DNA of 64,000 nucleotides from Terrabacter aerolatus (GTDB lineage: Bacteria; Actinomycetota; Actinomycetes; Actinomycetales; Dermatophilaceae): assembly GCF_007991735.1 (NCBI RefSeq), contig NZ_BJYX01000001.1, forward strand, positions 417,615 through 481,614, in the 5' to 3' direction. The position numbers and the translations under genes are program-made. The notes beneath the pieces were generated by a model that was not told the origin of the DNA, did not search any database, and saw only the letters and a program-made list of their open reading frames with translations. Positions 51,330 through 60,586 of this stretch are shown here, piece after piece; position 1 is the stretch's first letter, and every line of letters starts with the position of its first letter.

Positions 51330-52394
51330 CTACCCCTCTCCCGGGTGGCCGGCCTCGAGGCTGACGACGGTCATCCCCGCGACCGATCCCTGACCCATGG
51401 CGGCCAGGGCTGCACCGGCCTCCTCCAGGCCGATGACCTGGCCGACGAGGTCGGCGGGACGGAGGGTGCCGTCCGCGATCATCGCGAGCATCGCGGGGTA
51501 GTCACGGGCGGGCATGCCGTGGGACCCGTAGATCTCGAGCTCCTGCGCGATGACGCGGTCCATCGGGATCGGAGGCGTCGAGCTGGGGCCGAGCAGGAGT
51601 CCGGCCTGGACGTGCCGACCACGCCGACGCAGGCTCCCCACCGACGCCACCGCCGACTCCGGCGACCCGAACGCGTCGATCGAGACGTGCACCCCGCCGT
51701 CGGTGACCTCCCGGATCAGCCCCGCGACATCCGCCTCGACCGACGCGTCGATGAGAGCCACCGTCCCGGCTCCCAGCGAACCAGCGCGTTCCAGCGCAGC
51801 CCGGTTCACGTCCACGGCGATGACCCGCGCTCCGAGTGCCAGCCCGATCATCACCGCGGACAGTCCGACCCCACCGCACCCGTGCACGGCCAACAGCTCA
51901 CCAGCGGCAAGGCGCCCGTGAGTCGTCAGAGCCCGGAACGCCGTCGCGAACCGGCACCCGAGCGACGCCGCGGTCACGAAGTCGACCGAGTCCAGCAGCC
52001 GCACGAGGTTCGTGTCGGCGCCGTGGATCGCCACGAGCTCGGCGAACGACCCCGGCCCCGTGAAGCCCGGCTGCGTCTGGTCGGGACACACCTGCGCCTC
52101 ACCGGCCAGACACCACGAGCACACACCGCACCCGCACACGAAGGGCACCGTCACCCGGTCACCGACCGCCCAGTCCCGCACGCCAGACCCCACCGACGCC
52201 ACCACACCGGCCAGCTCGTGACCGGGGGTGTGCGGCAACGACACCGGGTCGTGCCCCATCCACGCGTGCCAGTCCGACCGGCACACGCCCGTCGCGCGCA
52301 CCGCGACGACGACCCCGCCATCCGGACACTCAGGCGGGGGCACGTCGGCGAGTGACGGCATACGCCCGTACTCGTCGTAGACGACCGCCTTCAC
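51330..52394 (-). CDS. Zinc-dependent alcohol dehydrogenase (MDR)
   Basis: 354 residues from GTG 52394, which overlaps the upstream epimerase stop (GTGA). The catalytic zinc site is CRSDWHAWMGHDP and GHELAG; the structural zinc Cys cluster is CGCGVCSWCLAGEAQVC. The NAD(P)-binding loop is AVHGCGGVGLSAVMIGLALGARVIAVDVN. FGSPESAVASVGSLRRRGRHVQAGLL is the MDR region following. The substrate is a primary or secondary alcohol, not further assigned. It is downstream of an NAD-dependent epimerase and upstream of a DUF72 gene. Confidence 0.92.
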   Translation of the reverse strand: MKAVVYDEYGRMPSLADVPPPECPDGGVVVAVRATGVCRSDWHAWMGHDPVSLPHTPGHELAGVVASVGSGVRDWAVGDRVTVPFVCGCGVCSWCLAGEAQVCPDQTQPGFTGPGSFAELVAIHGADTNLVRLLDSVDFVTAASLGCRFATAFRALTTHGRLAAGELLAVHGCGGVGLSAVMIGLALGARVIAVDVNRAALERAGSLGAGTVALIDASVEADVAGLIREVTDGGVHVSIDAFGSPESAVASVGSLRRRGRHVQAGLLLGPSSTPPIPMDRVIAQELEIYGSHGMPARDYPAMLAMIADGTLRPADLVGQVIGLEEAGAALAAMGQGSVAGMTVVSLEAGHPGEG

Positions 52395-53290
52395 GACGCG
52401 TGCGGGTCCGTCAGGACGTCGCGCCACGAGTGCTGCGGCGAGTAGCCGAGCAGGTCGCGCGCCTTGTCGATGGAGTAGAAGGTCTCGTTGCGCCCCATCG
52501 GCCGCCGCAGCTCCACCCCGTCGTAGAACCGCGATCGCACCTCGTCGGTCGTCGCGGCGACGGACATGTCGGCGTTGGCGACGTTGAAGACCTCGTAGCC
52601 GAGCCCGTCGACCTCGAGGCAGCGCGCCACCATCTGGCCGAGGTCGCGGGTGTCGATGTAGGCGAAGATGTTGCGCCGCCGCAGCGCCGGGTCGGTCAGG
52701 AACGGCGGGAACATCTCGGCGTACTCGTGCGGCTCGATGACGTTGTTGATGCGCAGGCCGTAGATGTCGAAGCCGGTGCGGGCCTGGAAGGAGCGCGCCG
52801 TCACCTCGTTGGCGACCTTGCTCATCGCGTAGGAGTCCTCCGGCACCGTCGGGTGCTCCTCGTCGACCGGCACGTAGAGCGGCCGCCGCTCGCCCTGCGC
52901 GAAGCACACGCCGTACGTCGTCTCCGACGACGCGAAGATCACCTTGCGCACGCCGAGCCGGGTCGCAGCCTCGAGCACGTTGTACGTGCTGAGCACGTTC
53001 GTCGCGTACGTCTTCGCCTCCGACGTCAGCAGGATCGCCGGCACCGCGGCGAAGTGCACGACGGCGTCGTAGACCGGCTTGGCCGGCAGGTCCAGCTCGT
53101 CGAAGCGGGCGAGTCCCGCGAGCGCCGAGTAGACCTCACCGGCGTCGGTCAGGTCGACGCGAAGGTCGTCGACGGCCGGATGCCGCAGCGGCACGAGGTC
53201 GGCGTTCGTGACCTGATGGCCCTGCTCGGCGAGGAACGTCGAGACGTGCTTGCCGGCCTTGCCGCTGCCGCCGGTGAAGAAGATGCGCAT
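52391..53290 (-). CDS. NAD-dependent epimerase/dehydratase (extended SDR)
   Basis: 299 residues from ATG 53290. The Rossmann glycine loop is FTGGSGKAGKHVSTFL. The catalytic Thr/Ser and Tyr-x3-Lys are in VIFASSETTYG and EDSYAMSKVANEVTA. LRINNVIEPHEYAEMFPPF and FAYIDTRDLGQMVARCLE form the substrate side. ETFYSIDKARDLLGYSPQHSWRD is the family's C-terminal signature. It acts on nucleotide sugars or similar polyols. It heads a four-gene overlapping unit (epimerase, alcohol dehydrogenase, DUF72). Confidence 0.9.
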   Translation of the reverse strand: MRIFFTGGSGKAGKHVSTFLAEQGHQVTNADLVPLRHPAVDDLRVDLTDAGEVYSALAGLARFDELDLPAKPVYDAVVHFAAVPAILLTSEAKTYATNVLSTYNVLEAATRLGVRKVIFASSETTYGVCFAQGERRPLYVPVDEEHPTVPEDSYAMSKVANEVTARSFQARTGFDIYGLRINNVIEPHEYAEMFPPFLTDPALRRRNIFAYIDTRDLGQMVARCLEVDGLGYEVFNVANADMSVAATTDEVRSRFYDGVELRRPMGRNETFYSIDKARDLLGYSPQHSWRDVLTDPHAS

Positions 53291-53386
53291 GCCCCGATCC
53301 AACCACCGATCCCGCGCCTCACCAGGGGCGCGACCACCGCTCGGCGATCCCCGACAGCCGCGCCCGCCCCTGACATGATGACCGGC

Positions 53387-54673
53387 ATGGAGGGACCTGC
53401 GGCCGCGCGCCGGCCCGACGCGGCGCAGCCCCGACCCGACCGCGAGACCGAGGCCCGCGCCCTGCTGGCCGAGCTCGGCACGGCGATGATCGCGACCGGC
53501 CAGCCGGTGCAGGAGATCGAGGAGGAGCTCGCCGAGGTGAGCGCCGGCCTCGGCTACCCCGACGTCCAGACCGCCGTCGGACCGACCGGCCTCATGGTCA
53601 CCCTCACCCCGGGCGGCCCGTCGACCTACCGCGGAGCGCCCGCCGGCCTTCGCCTGCACCAGTCGGCGAGCGTCCGGCTCATCCGCCACCAGCTCGTCCA
53701 CGGCGAGCTCAGCCCGGCCGCCGCCCGCGACGAGCTCGCCGCCACGGCCCGGCGCCCCGTCCAGCAGCCCGCGTGGCTCGTCGCCCTCGCGTGGCCCGTC
53801 CTCGCCGTCGGCATCGCGCTCATCCTCCAGCCGGGGTGGGCCAACGTCGCCGCCGCTGGGCTCTGCGCCCTCGTCGTCCTCGCCCTCGTCCAGCTCGCCG
53901 AGCGCTACGAGGTCGTCAAGGCGCTCCTGCCGACCCTCGCCGCCTTCTCCGTGTCGCTCGTCGTCTTCGGCGCCGCCAACGCCGGACTGCTCGAGGGGCC
54001 GCTGCGCACCGTCCTGCCGCCGCTCGCCGTCCTGCTCCCCGGGGCACTCGTCGTCAACGGCATGTCCGAGCTCGCCGCCGGGCACATGCAGGCCGGGTCG
54101 GCCCGGCTCGCCTACGGTCTCGCGCAGCTCGGCCTCTTCGCCCTCGGCCTGCTCATGGCCACGGCGCTGCTCCGCGTGCCCACCTCGACCCTCGCCAACG
54201 TCCGCGTCGACGAGATCGGCTGGGCCGGCGCCGTCGTCGGCCTCGTCCTCATCGGGGCGAGCATCTGCCTCATGGAGGGCGTCCCGCTGCGCATGCAGGG
54301 CTGGGTCCTGCTCGTGCTCAGCCTCGCCTTCGCCGCCCAGGTCGCCGGCCAGCAGATCGGCTCGATCGGCCTCGGGGGCTTCCTCGGCGCCATCGCGGCC
54401 AGCCTCGGCGCGAGCGTCGTCGAGCTGCGCCGCCCCCTCCTGCCGCGCCTCGTGCTCTTCCTCCCGGCCTTCTGGCTGCTCGTCCCCGGCAGCCTCGGCC
54501 TCGTCGGCGTCACCGAGCTCGCCGCCGGGCGCGAGTCGGCCACCGACGTCGCCCTCGGCCTCATGGGCGTCGCCATCGCCATCTCCCTCGGCCTGCTCGT
54601 CGGCTCCTCCGTCGGCCGCGCCCTCCGCGGCCGGCTCGCGACCCCGGTGGCACCCCTCGACCCCTCCGCGTGA
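53387..54673 (+). CDS. Threonine/serine exporter family protein (ThrE/YjjP-YjjB fusion)
   Basis: 428 residues from ATG 53387 (upstream in-frame ATGs at 53375 and 53378 are possible; the CATGAT box 7 nt upstream suits leaderless start at 53387). The N-terminal cytoplasmic ThrE domain is EARALLAELGTAMIATGQPVQEIEEELAEVSAGLGYPDVQTAVGPTGLMVTLTPGG. About ten membrane segments follow, for example LVALAWPVLAVGIALILQP, LLMATALLRVPT and LFLPAFWLLVPGSLGLVGVTEL, with the hydrophilic loop GMSELAAGHMQAGSARLAYGLAQLG. ThrE exports threonine and serine in Corynebacterium; the substrate here is inferred. Confidence 0.9.
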   Translation: MEGPAAARRPDAAQPRPDRETEARALLAELGTAMIATGQPVQEIEEELAEVSAGLGYPDVQTAVGPTGLMVTLTPGGPSTYRGAPAGLRLHQSASVRLIRHQLVHGELSPAAARDELAATARRPVQQPAWLVALAWPVLAVGIALILQPGWANVAAAGLCALVVLALVQLAERYEVVKALLPTLAAFSVSLVVFGAANAGLLEGPLRTVLPPLAVLLPGALVVNGMSELAAGHMQAGSARLAYGLAQLGLFALGLLMATALLRVPTSTLANVRVDEIGWAGAVVGLVLIGASICLMEGVPLRMQGWVLLVLSLAFAAQVAGQQIGSIGLGGFLGAIAASLGASVVELRRPLLPRLVLFLPAFWLLVPGSLGLVGVTELAAGRESATDVALGLMGVAIAISLGLLVGSSVGRALRGRLATPVAPLDPSA

Positions 54674-54683
54674 ACCGCGCCCC

Positions 54684-54709
54684 ACGGCATACGAGCGCAC
54701 GGCATACGA
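54684..54709. repeat. Direct repeat of ACGGCATACGA in intergenic DNA
   Basis: ACGGCATACGA occurs at 54684-54694 and 54699-54709 (15-nt period) just after the exporter stop. Both copies contain the window-wide GGCATAC heptamer outside any gene. Confidence 0.8.
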
Positions 54710-54740
54710 CCCCCGCGACCGACGGCTAGAGTCGGAGACG

Positions 54741-54774
54741 CAACACCCCGTCCTCTCGCCAGGACGGGGTGTTG
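54741..54774 (+). terminator. Terminator of the ThrE-like exporter gene
   Basis: CAACACCCCGTCC (54741-54753) and GGACGGGGTGTTG (54762-54774), a 13-bp perfect stem with an 8-nt loop, followed by TTCG. A -10-like TAGGCT and the ribosome site of the next gene lie downstream. Confidence 0.8.
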
Positions 54775-54879
54775 TTCGTCGCCCGCCGGTGCGGGCAGCG
54801 GCGGCATGGGTACGGACCGTAGGCTCTAGGGGCCAACCGGCCGCCCACGGGCCGCTGACCAGCCTGCCGAGGAGGCACC

Positions 54880-55686
54880 GTGTCTCAGACTTCATCCCGG
54901 ATCCGGACGATCCTGCCGACGTCGAGTCGCACCGCTCTGGGTGCCACCGTCGCCACCGGTCTGCTGACCGCCCTCGCCTCCGCGCCCGAGCGCCTCGGGC
55001 GGCTCCTGCGCGACCGCTACCCCATGGTCGCCGTGACCGGCATGACGGGCGTCGGCAAGAGCCAGCTCGTCGACCGGCTGTCACGCCGCTCCACCGACGA
55101 CGCCGTGGCCGAGGTGGGCTCGGCCGTCATGGAGCGCCGCACCCGCAAGGGCGCCAAGCTGCACGGCTTCCGCTTCCTCGTCGTGCCCGGCGACAACGCC
55201 GCGACGCGGCTCAGCGCCCTCGACGAGGTGTTCCACGACGAGCCCGTCGACGGGCTCATCCACGTCGTCGCCAACGGCTACGCGACCCCGCGCCGCGCCG
55301 GTGGCACCACCGGGGCCGCCAGCGCGACCCGCGAGGAGCAGCTCGCTGCCGAGCTCGAGGACTGGACCATCACCTCGCACCGCATCGCGTCGCTGGCCGT
55401 GCGCCGCAACAAGCCGATCTGGCTCATCATCGCCGTGACGAAGACCGACCTCTACCCCGACGCCGTCGACGAGGCCGTCCGCTACTACTCGCCGGGCAGC
55501 GGCACGCCCTTCGGCGACAAGGTCGACGCGCTGCGCGCCCTCGCCGGCGGCGCCAAGCTCTCCATCGACGTGCTCCCCGTCTCGAGCCAGGGCGGCGACC
55601 GCAGGTCACCCTTCCCCGACAAGCGCGCCGGAGCCATGGTCGACGCCCTCGCCGACCGGCTCGGGCAGCTGAGCGGCCACGCCTGA
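54880..55686 (+). CDS. Membrane-linked GTPase-domain protein with unusual G3
   Basis: 268 residues from GTG 54880 with a GAGGAGG ribosome site. After an Ala-rich N-terminal segment, the P-loop is GMTGVGKS (54-61) and the G4 motif is TKTD (about 187) followed by YYSP. There is no DxxG: the strand HGFRFLVVPGDNAATRLSAL ends in PGDN instead. The C-terminus has VLPVSSQGGDRRSPFPDKRAGAMVDAL, a possible G5 (SSQ). This is a TRAFAC/Era-like GTPase-domain protein often annotated only as a GTPase. Whether GTP is hydrolysed without the usual G3 Asp-Gly pair is uncertain. It is transcribed from its own promoter region after a terminator. Confidence 0.75.
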   Translation: MSQTSSRIRTILPTSSRTALGATVATGLLTALASAPERLGRLLRDRYPMVAVTGMTGVGKSQLVDRLSRRSTDDAVAEVGSAVMERRTRKGAKLHGFRFLVVPGDNAATRLSALDEVFHDEPVDGLIHVVANGYATPRRAGGTTGAASATREEQLAAELEDWTITSHRIASLAVRRNKPIWLIIAVTKTDLYPDAVDEAVRYYSPGSGTPFGDKVDALRALAGGAKLSIDVLPVSSQGGDRRSPFPDKRAGAMVDALADRLGQLSGHA

Positions 55687-55832
55687 CGGGGGTCCCCCAC
55701 CCCCTGGCGTATGCCGTGTGGCCGCGACCGCGCGGCCACCCCCTCGCGATCGGGCGTCGTCTGCGACCCCGGATCGTCCGCCTCGCGCGGCATGCTGGTG
55801 ACGGCGACGAACCGCCACCGGAGGAGGGCACG

Positions 55833-56396
55833 ATGACGGACTACGAGGTCAGGGCGCTGACGCCGGACACCTGGGACGCGTACGCCGCGATGATCGAGCG
55901 GCACGGCGGTGTCTTCGGCGGCTGCTGGTGCACGTGGTTCCACACCATGAGCTGGGAGAAGGAGCGCGAGTACGCCGCCAACCGCGACCTCAAGAAGCGC
56001 CTCGTCGAGGAGGGCCGCGCGCACGCCGCGCTCGTCTTCGACGGTGACGAGACCGTCGCGTGGGCCCAGTTCGGCTCGCCGGCCGAGCTGCCCAACATCC
56101 GCCACCGCAAGCAGTACGAGGAGGAGACCGACGTCCTCCCCGACTACCGGGTGACGTGCATCTTCGTCGACAAGCGCCACCGCCGCCGGCACCTGTCGGA
56201 CGTCGCCCTCCAGGGCGTGCTCGACCTCGTCGCGGCCGCGGGCGGCGGGACCGTCGAGGGCTACCCGCACGACAAGGGCGGCAAGCGTGAGGCCGTCCTG
56301 TACAGCGGCACCCGCACCCTCTTCGAGCGCGCCGGCTTCGACTACGTCCGGCCCAAGGGCACGACCAACTGCGTCATGCGCCGCACTGTGCCCTGA
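55833..56396 (+). CDS. GNAT family N-acetyltransferase
   Basis: 187 residues from ATG 55833 with a GAGGAGGG ribosome site. The fold is GNAT with a distinctive start: EVRALTPDTWDAYAAMIERHGGVFGGCWCTWFH, where the Cys/Trp-rich motif (CWCTWF) marks a conserved actinobacterial subgroup. TCIFVDKRHRRRHLSDVALQGVLDLVAAAGGGTVEGYP holds the acetyl-CoA site (RHRRRHLS in place of RxxGxG/A). TRTLFERAGFDYVRPKG closes the domain. The acceptor is unknown. It lies 146 nt after the GTPase gene. Confidence 0.82.
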   Translation: MTDYEVRALTPDTWDAYAAMIERHGGVFGGCWCTWFHTMSWEKEREYAANRDLKKRLVEEGRAHAALVFDGDETVAWAQFGSPAELPNIRHRKQYEEETDVLPDYRVTCIFVDKRHRRRHLSDVALQGVLDLVAAAGGGTVEGYPHDKGGKREAVLYSGTRTLFERAGFDYVRPKGTTNCVMRRTVP

Positions 56397-56499
56397 GCCC
56401 GACGGCTGCACGGGTCCTGCGCCACGGGCTCACCGCGCATCGGCGTGACACCACGAGCCACTCAGCCGACGGCTGAGAAGGGAGCTACCGGGCAAAGCA

Positions 56500-56534
56500 C
56501 AGTCCCCCGACCACACGTGGTGGCCGGGGGACTG
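56500..56534 (-). terminator. Terminator of the cold shock gene
   Basis: CAGTCCCCCG (56500-56509) and CGGGGGACTG (56525-56534) form a perfect 10-bp stem with a paired CCAC/GTGG upper part, 34 nt past the cold shock stop on the minus strand. TGCTTTGC follows in the direction of transcription. Confidence 0.75.
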
Positions 56535-56568
56535 TCAAAGGGACGAGGTCCCCGAAGATTGCCTTGGG

Positions 56569-56772
56569 TCAGATGCCCTTGACCTTCTCCGCCTGAGGAC
56601 CCTTCGGGCCCTGCGTGACGTCGAACTCGACCTTCTGGCCTTCCTGGAGCTCGCGGTAGCCGCTGCTGTCGATGGCCGAGTAGTGAACGAAGACATCGGC
56701 GCCGCCGCCGTCCTGCTCAATGAAGCCGAAGCCCTTTTCGCTGTTGAACCACTTCACGGTGCCTGTTGCCAC
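56569..56772 (-). CDS. cspA: Cold shock protein (CspA family)
   Basis: 67 residues from GTG 56772 with an AGAGG ribosome site 8 nt upstream. It is a single OB fold with RNP1 KGFGFI and RNP2 VFVHY, the nucleic acid contact motifs. [20 protein letters not shown] and [27 protein letters not shown] are exactly family-like. It binds single-stranded RNA and DNA and melts RNA structure; whether it is cold-induced is not determined. The upstream 245-nt gap (56773-57017) is long enough for the structured leader usual in csp genes; a G/C-rich hairpin (GGGGCCTCCC / GGAGACCCC region, 56798-56820) is visible. Confidence 0.95.
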   Translation of the reverse strand: MATGTVKWFNSEKGFGFIEQDGGGADVFVHYSAIDSSGYRELQEGQKVEFDVTQGPKGPQAEKVKGI

Positions 56773-57017
56773 TGGTGTTGCCTCTTCTTGTCTTGCGGGG
56801 CCTCCCGTGTGGAGACCCCGGCCTGCCGAGGGTCACGGCGAGCGCGACCGCGCAGTTTCCGCGCGGCGACTCAGTCGTGCCGAGCCCGTGATGCGTGGAC
56901 TCGGACGGCAGCTGGGCACGACGGTAGCAGTCGCAGGGCCTCAGCCTCGGTCTCTCCCACATGCTTCCTGAAAGCCGAGACCTGGCTCACGCCTGCGCGG
57001 GCCCCTCGTGTCACCGG

Positions 57018-57476
57018 CTACCTGCCCTCCAGCGACCGTTTGAGCGACGCGAGGGTGCGGGTGCGCTCGCGGTCGGCCAGCCACCGGGCCACCGGCCTGA
57101 AGGGCTTCATGACGCCGTAGAGCTCGCCGACCGCGGTGTGGTGGACCACCGTCGCGTCGCCGTCCGGCTCGAGGACGTAGGCGGGCCGGGCCCGGGTCAG
57201 CGCGACCCCGAACCAGCTCAGCGTCTCGGAGAAGGCGAGCCTCGACGGCGGCACCAGCTCGTCGACCCGGCCCTCGAACCGGCCCATCCACGTCAGGTCG
57301 AGGTAGGTCGTCCCCTCGCGGACCGGCAGCTCCGAGACGGACGCGCACCTCCGGAACAGCCCGTCATGGTGCATCCACCCCTCGTATGCCGTCAGGTCGG
57401 CCAGGCGGTCGAAGACCTCGCGGGCGGGTCGCTGGATCACCGTCTGCGACTCGAACCGGATCGTGCTCGCCGTCAT
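57018..57476 (-). CDS. SRPBCC family protein
   Basis: 152 residues from ATG 57476 with a GAGGAGG ribosome site. The helix-grip pattern is IRFESQTVIQRPAREVFDRLADLTAYEGWMHHDGLFRRCASVSELPVREGTTYLDLTWMGRFEGRVDELVPPSRLAFSETLSWFGVALTRARPAYVLEPDGDATVVHHTAVGEL, with a C-terminal helix (RPVARWLADRERTRTLASLKRSLEG). It is a soluble ligand-binding or cyclase-like protein without a known ligand. It stands next to the aldo/keto reductase remnant. Confidence 0.8.
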   Translation of the reverse strand: MTASTIRFESQTVIQRPAREVFDRLADLTAYEGWMHHDGLFRRCASVSELPVREGTTYLDLTWMGRFEGRVDELVPPSRLAFSETLSWFGVALTRARPAYVLEPDGDATVVHHTAVGELYGVMKPFRPVARWLADRERTRTLASLKRSLEGR

Positions 57477-57569
57477 CGTCGCCTCCTCGCCGCCCGGCGC
57501 CGGGCTGCCTCCTCCAACGCTAGGCATCCCGTCACCGGCGCGCACGAGAACGGACGGACGACCGCCGGG

Positions 57570-58754
<1,185 letters not shown>

Positions 58755-58795
58755 CACACGGACGCACTGACTCCCGGCCGCGCTCCGGGTGGCGT

Positions 58796-59230
58796 TCAGT
58801 CGAGGCAGAACTCGTTGCCCTCGACGTCCTGCATGACGAGGCACGACTCGTTGTAGCCGTCCGCGACGAGCAGGCGCACGCGGGTGGCGCCGAGCTCGAG
58901 CAGCCTCGCGCACTCCGACTCGAGGACGGCGAGGCGCTCCTCACCGACGAGCCCCGTGCCCACGCGTACGTCGAGGTGCAGGCGGTTCTTGGCGACCTTC
59001 CCCTCGGGGACACGCTGGAAGAAGAGCCGCGGCCCGACGCCCGTGGGGTCGACGCACGCGAACGCCTTGCCGTGCTCCTCCTCCGGCAGCGTCCGCTCGA
59101 AGTCGGCCCACGACGCGAAGCCCTCCGGGGGCGGCGGCACGACGTAGCCCAGCACCTCGCACCAGAAGCGGGCCACGCGCTCGGGCTCGGCACAGTCGAA
59201 CGTCACCTGGAACTGCTTCACCGTTCCCAT
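58796..59230 (-). CDS. VOC/glyoxalase superfamily protein
   Basis: 144 residues from ATG 59230, leaderless by the TAGGGT box 7 nt upstream. The VOC paired beta-alpha-beta-beta-beta units are visible: FQVTFDCAEPERVARFWCEVLGYVVPPPPEGFASW, GVGPRLFFQRVPEGKVAKNRLHLDVRVG, then ECARLLELGATRVRLLVADGYNESCLVMQDVEGNEFCLD. This is the group of actinobacterial PhnB/GlxA-like VOC proteins with HLDV as a metal-ligand strand. The substrate is unknown. Confidence 0.87.
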   Translation of the reverse strand: MGTVKQFQVTFDCAEPERVARFWCEVLGYVVPPPPEGFASWADFERTLPEEEHGKAFACVDPTGVGPRLFFQRVPEGKVAKNRLHLDVRVGTGLVGEERLAVLESECARLLELGATRVRLLVADGYNESCLVMQDVEGNEFCLD

Positions 59231-59237
59231 GCCGCCC

Positions 59238-59243
59238 ACCCTA
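59238..59243 (-). promoter_or_regulatory. -10 box of the leaderless VOC promoter
   Basis: Minus-strand TAGGGT ends 7 nt before ATG 59230. Confidence 0.45.
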
Positions 59244-59318
59244 GGAGCGCGGCCTCCCCGTCGCCACGTGATTCGAGCGGACGGCCACGCGACGAGCACC
59301 ACGCATGCACAAGCTGTT

Positions 59319-60572
59319 TCAGCGGTCGTATGCCGTCAGGGCCGTCGTGAGGTCGGCTCTCCCCGCCAGCCACGCGGCGAAGGCGTCGCCCTGCTCGTCG
59401 GTCCACAGGCTCGCCGGCGAGGCGGTGAGGAACTCCGTGAGCACCGCCGAGGTGCGCTCCCGGCCGAGGACGGTCAGGAGCCTCGCGAGCACGTCGGGGT
59501 GGGTGCGCACGAGCAGCGACAGGCGCGCCTCGTCGGTGAGCGCCCGCATGAGCACCGCCCCGGGGTCCGGTGGGCTGAGCACGTCGGAGGCGCGCGTCGT
59601 GTAGGCGACGAGCTCGGCCTCACGTTCGGCGGTGCCTCGCGGACCGGGCCGGTCCGGGGACGGCACGGCCGCTGCGGCCACCGGTCCGGCCGGCGCGACG
59701 GGCGCGACGGGCGCGACGGCGACCGGCAGCTCGACGATGCGGTGCATGCCCTCGAGGACGTCGCACAGGCCGGCCACACCCTGCTCGGCCAACGACGCGG
59801 GAACGGCCTCGTAGATGACCGCGCGGACCCGGGGCAGCGTCGGCACGACCCGCGCGGCGAGCGCGAGCAGCTCCGGGTCGATGGGGCCCACGTGGGCGTC
59901 GAGGTAGTAGCCGTCGGTCTCGAAACCGCCGGCGAGGTGCACCTCCCAGACCCGTTCGAGCGGGATGCGCGAGAGGAACTCGTCGACGCTCTGACGGCCG
60001 TTGCGCTCGTTGGTCCAGATGTTGTGCAGGTCGAGCAGGATGCCGCAGTCGGCGCCCTCGGCGATGGCCGCGACGTAGTCGCCGTCCGTGAGATCTCCCG
60101 GCACGGGTTGCAGGTAGTTCGTCGGCGTCTCGACGAGGAAGGGCCGGTCATTGGCGTCCTGGTGGGCGCGGATGTGGCCGACGGCGGCTGCCACCGCCTC
60201 CGGCGTCTGCACCGGCGGCAGGAGGAAGCCGGCGTGCGCGTCACCCGCGACGTTGAAGGCGAGGTGCTCGCTCCAGTGGACGGCACCGAGGTCGCGGGCC
60301 GAGGCGGCGGAGGCCGCGACACCCTCGGGGTCGGGCGCCGTCAGGCCCCCGACGGGATAGCCGACACCGTGGGCGAGCAGCGGCCGACCGCACGAGCGGA
60401 GCCAGGCGAGGGGCTCGGGCGAGATGACCTTGCCGCCGCCGAAGCGGGTCTCCCAGAGGGTCTGCGGCTCGACCTCGACGACGTCGACGAGGTCCTCGAT
60501 GCCGTCCCACAGCTGGTCCAGGGACCCGAGGGCTATGACTCCGACGCCGAGGTCGAACCGCGTCCAGCTCAT
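59319..60572 (-). CDS. DUF692 (MNIO-type) enzyme with C-terminal helical domain
   Basis: 417 residues from ATG 60572, with GAGGGA about 8 nt upstream. Residues 1-275 are a DUF692 TIM barrel. Probable metal-site residues are visible: HGVGY (His68), SEHLAF (Glu102, His103), VETP (Glu148), LDLHNIW (Asp181, His183), EVHLAGG (His212), DAHVG (Asp225, His227) and IYEA (Glu255). Enzymes of this family (MbnB, TglH and relatives) use two or three iron ions to oxidise cysteines or backbone atoms of ribosomal peptides, usually with a partner protein. Here a Pro/Ala linker (283-312) leads to an extra helical domain (315-417) that may replace that partner. The Cys-x2-Cys peptide gene lies 14 nt upstream and is the likely substrate. 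Confidence 0.85.
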   Translation of the reverse strand: MSWTRFDLGVGVIALGSLDQLWDGIEDLVDVVEVEPQTLWETRFGGGKVISPEPLAWLRSCGRPLLAHGVGYPVGGLTAPDPEGVAASAASARDLGAVHWSEHLAFNVAGDAHAGFLLPPVQTPEAVAAAVGHIRAHQDANDRPFLVETPTNYLQPVPGDLTDGDYVAAIAEGADCGILLDLHNIWTNERNGRQSVDEFLSRIPLERVWEVHLAGGFETDGYYLDAHVGPIDPELLALAARVVPTLPRVRAVIYEAVPASLAEQGVAGLCDVLEGMHRIVELPVAVAPVAPVAPAGPVAAAAVPSPDRPGPRGTAEREAELVAYTTRASDVLSPPDPGAVLMRALTDEARLSLLVRTHPDVLARLLTVLGRERTSAVLTEFLTASPASLWTDEQGDAFAAWLAGRADLTTALTAYDR

Positions 60573-60586
60573 GACACGTCGCTCCC

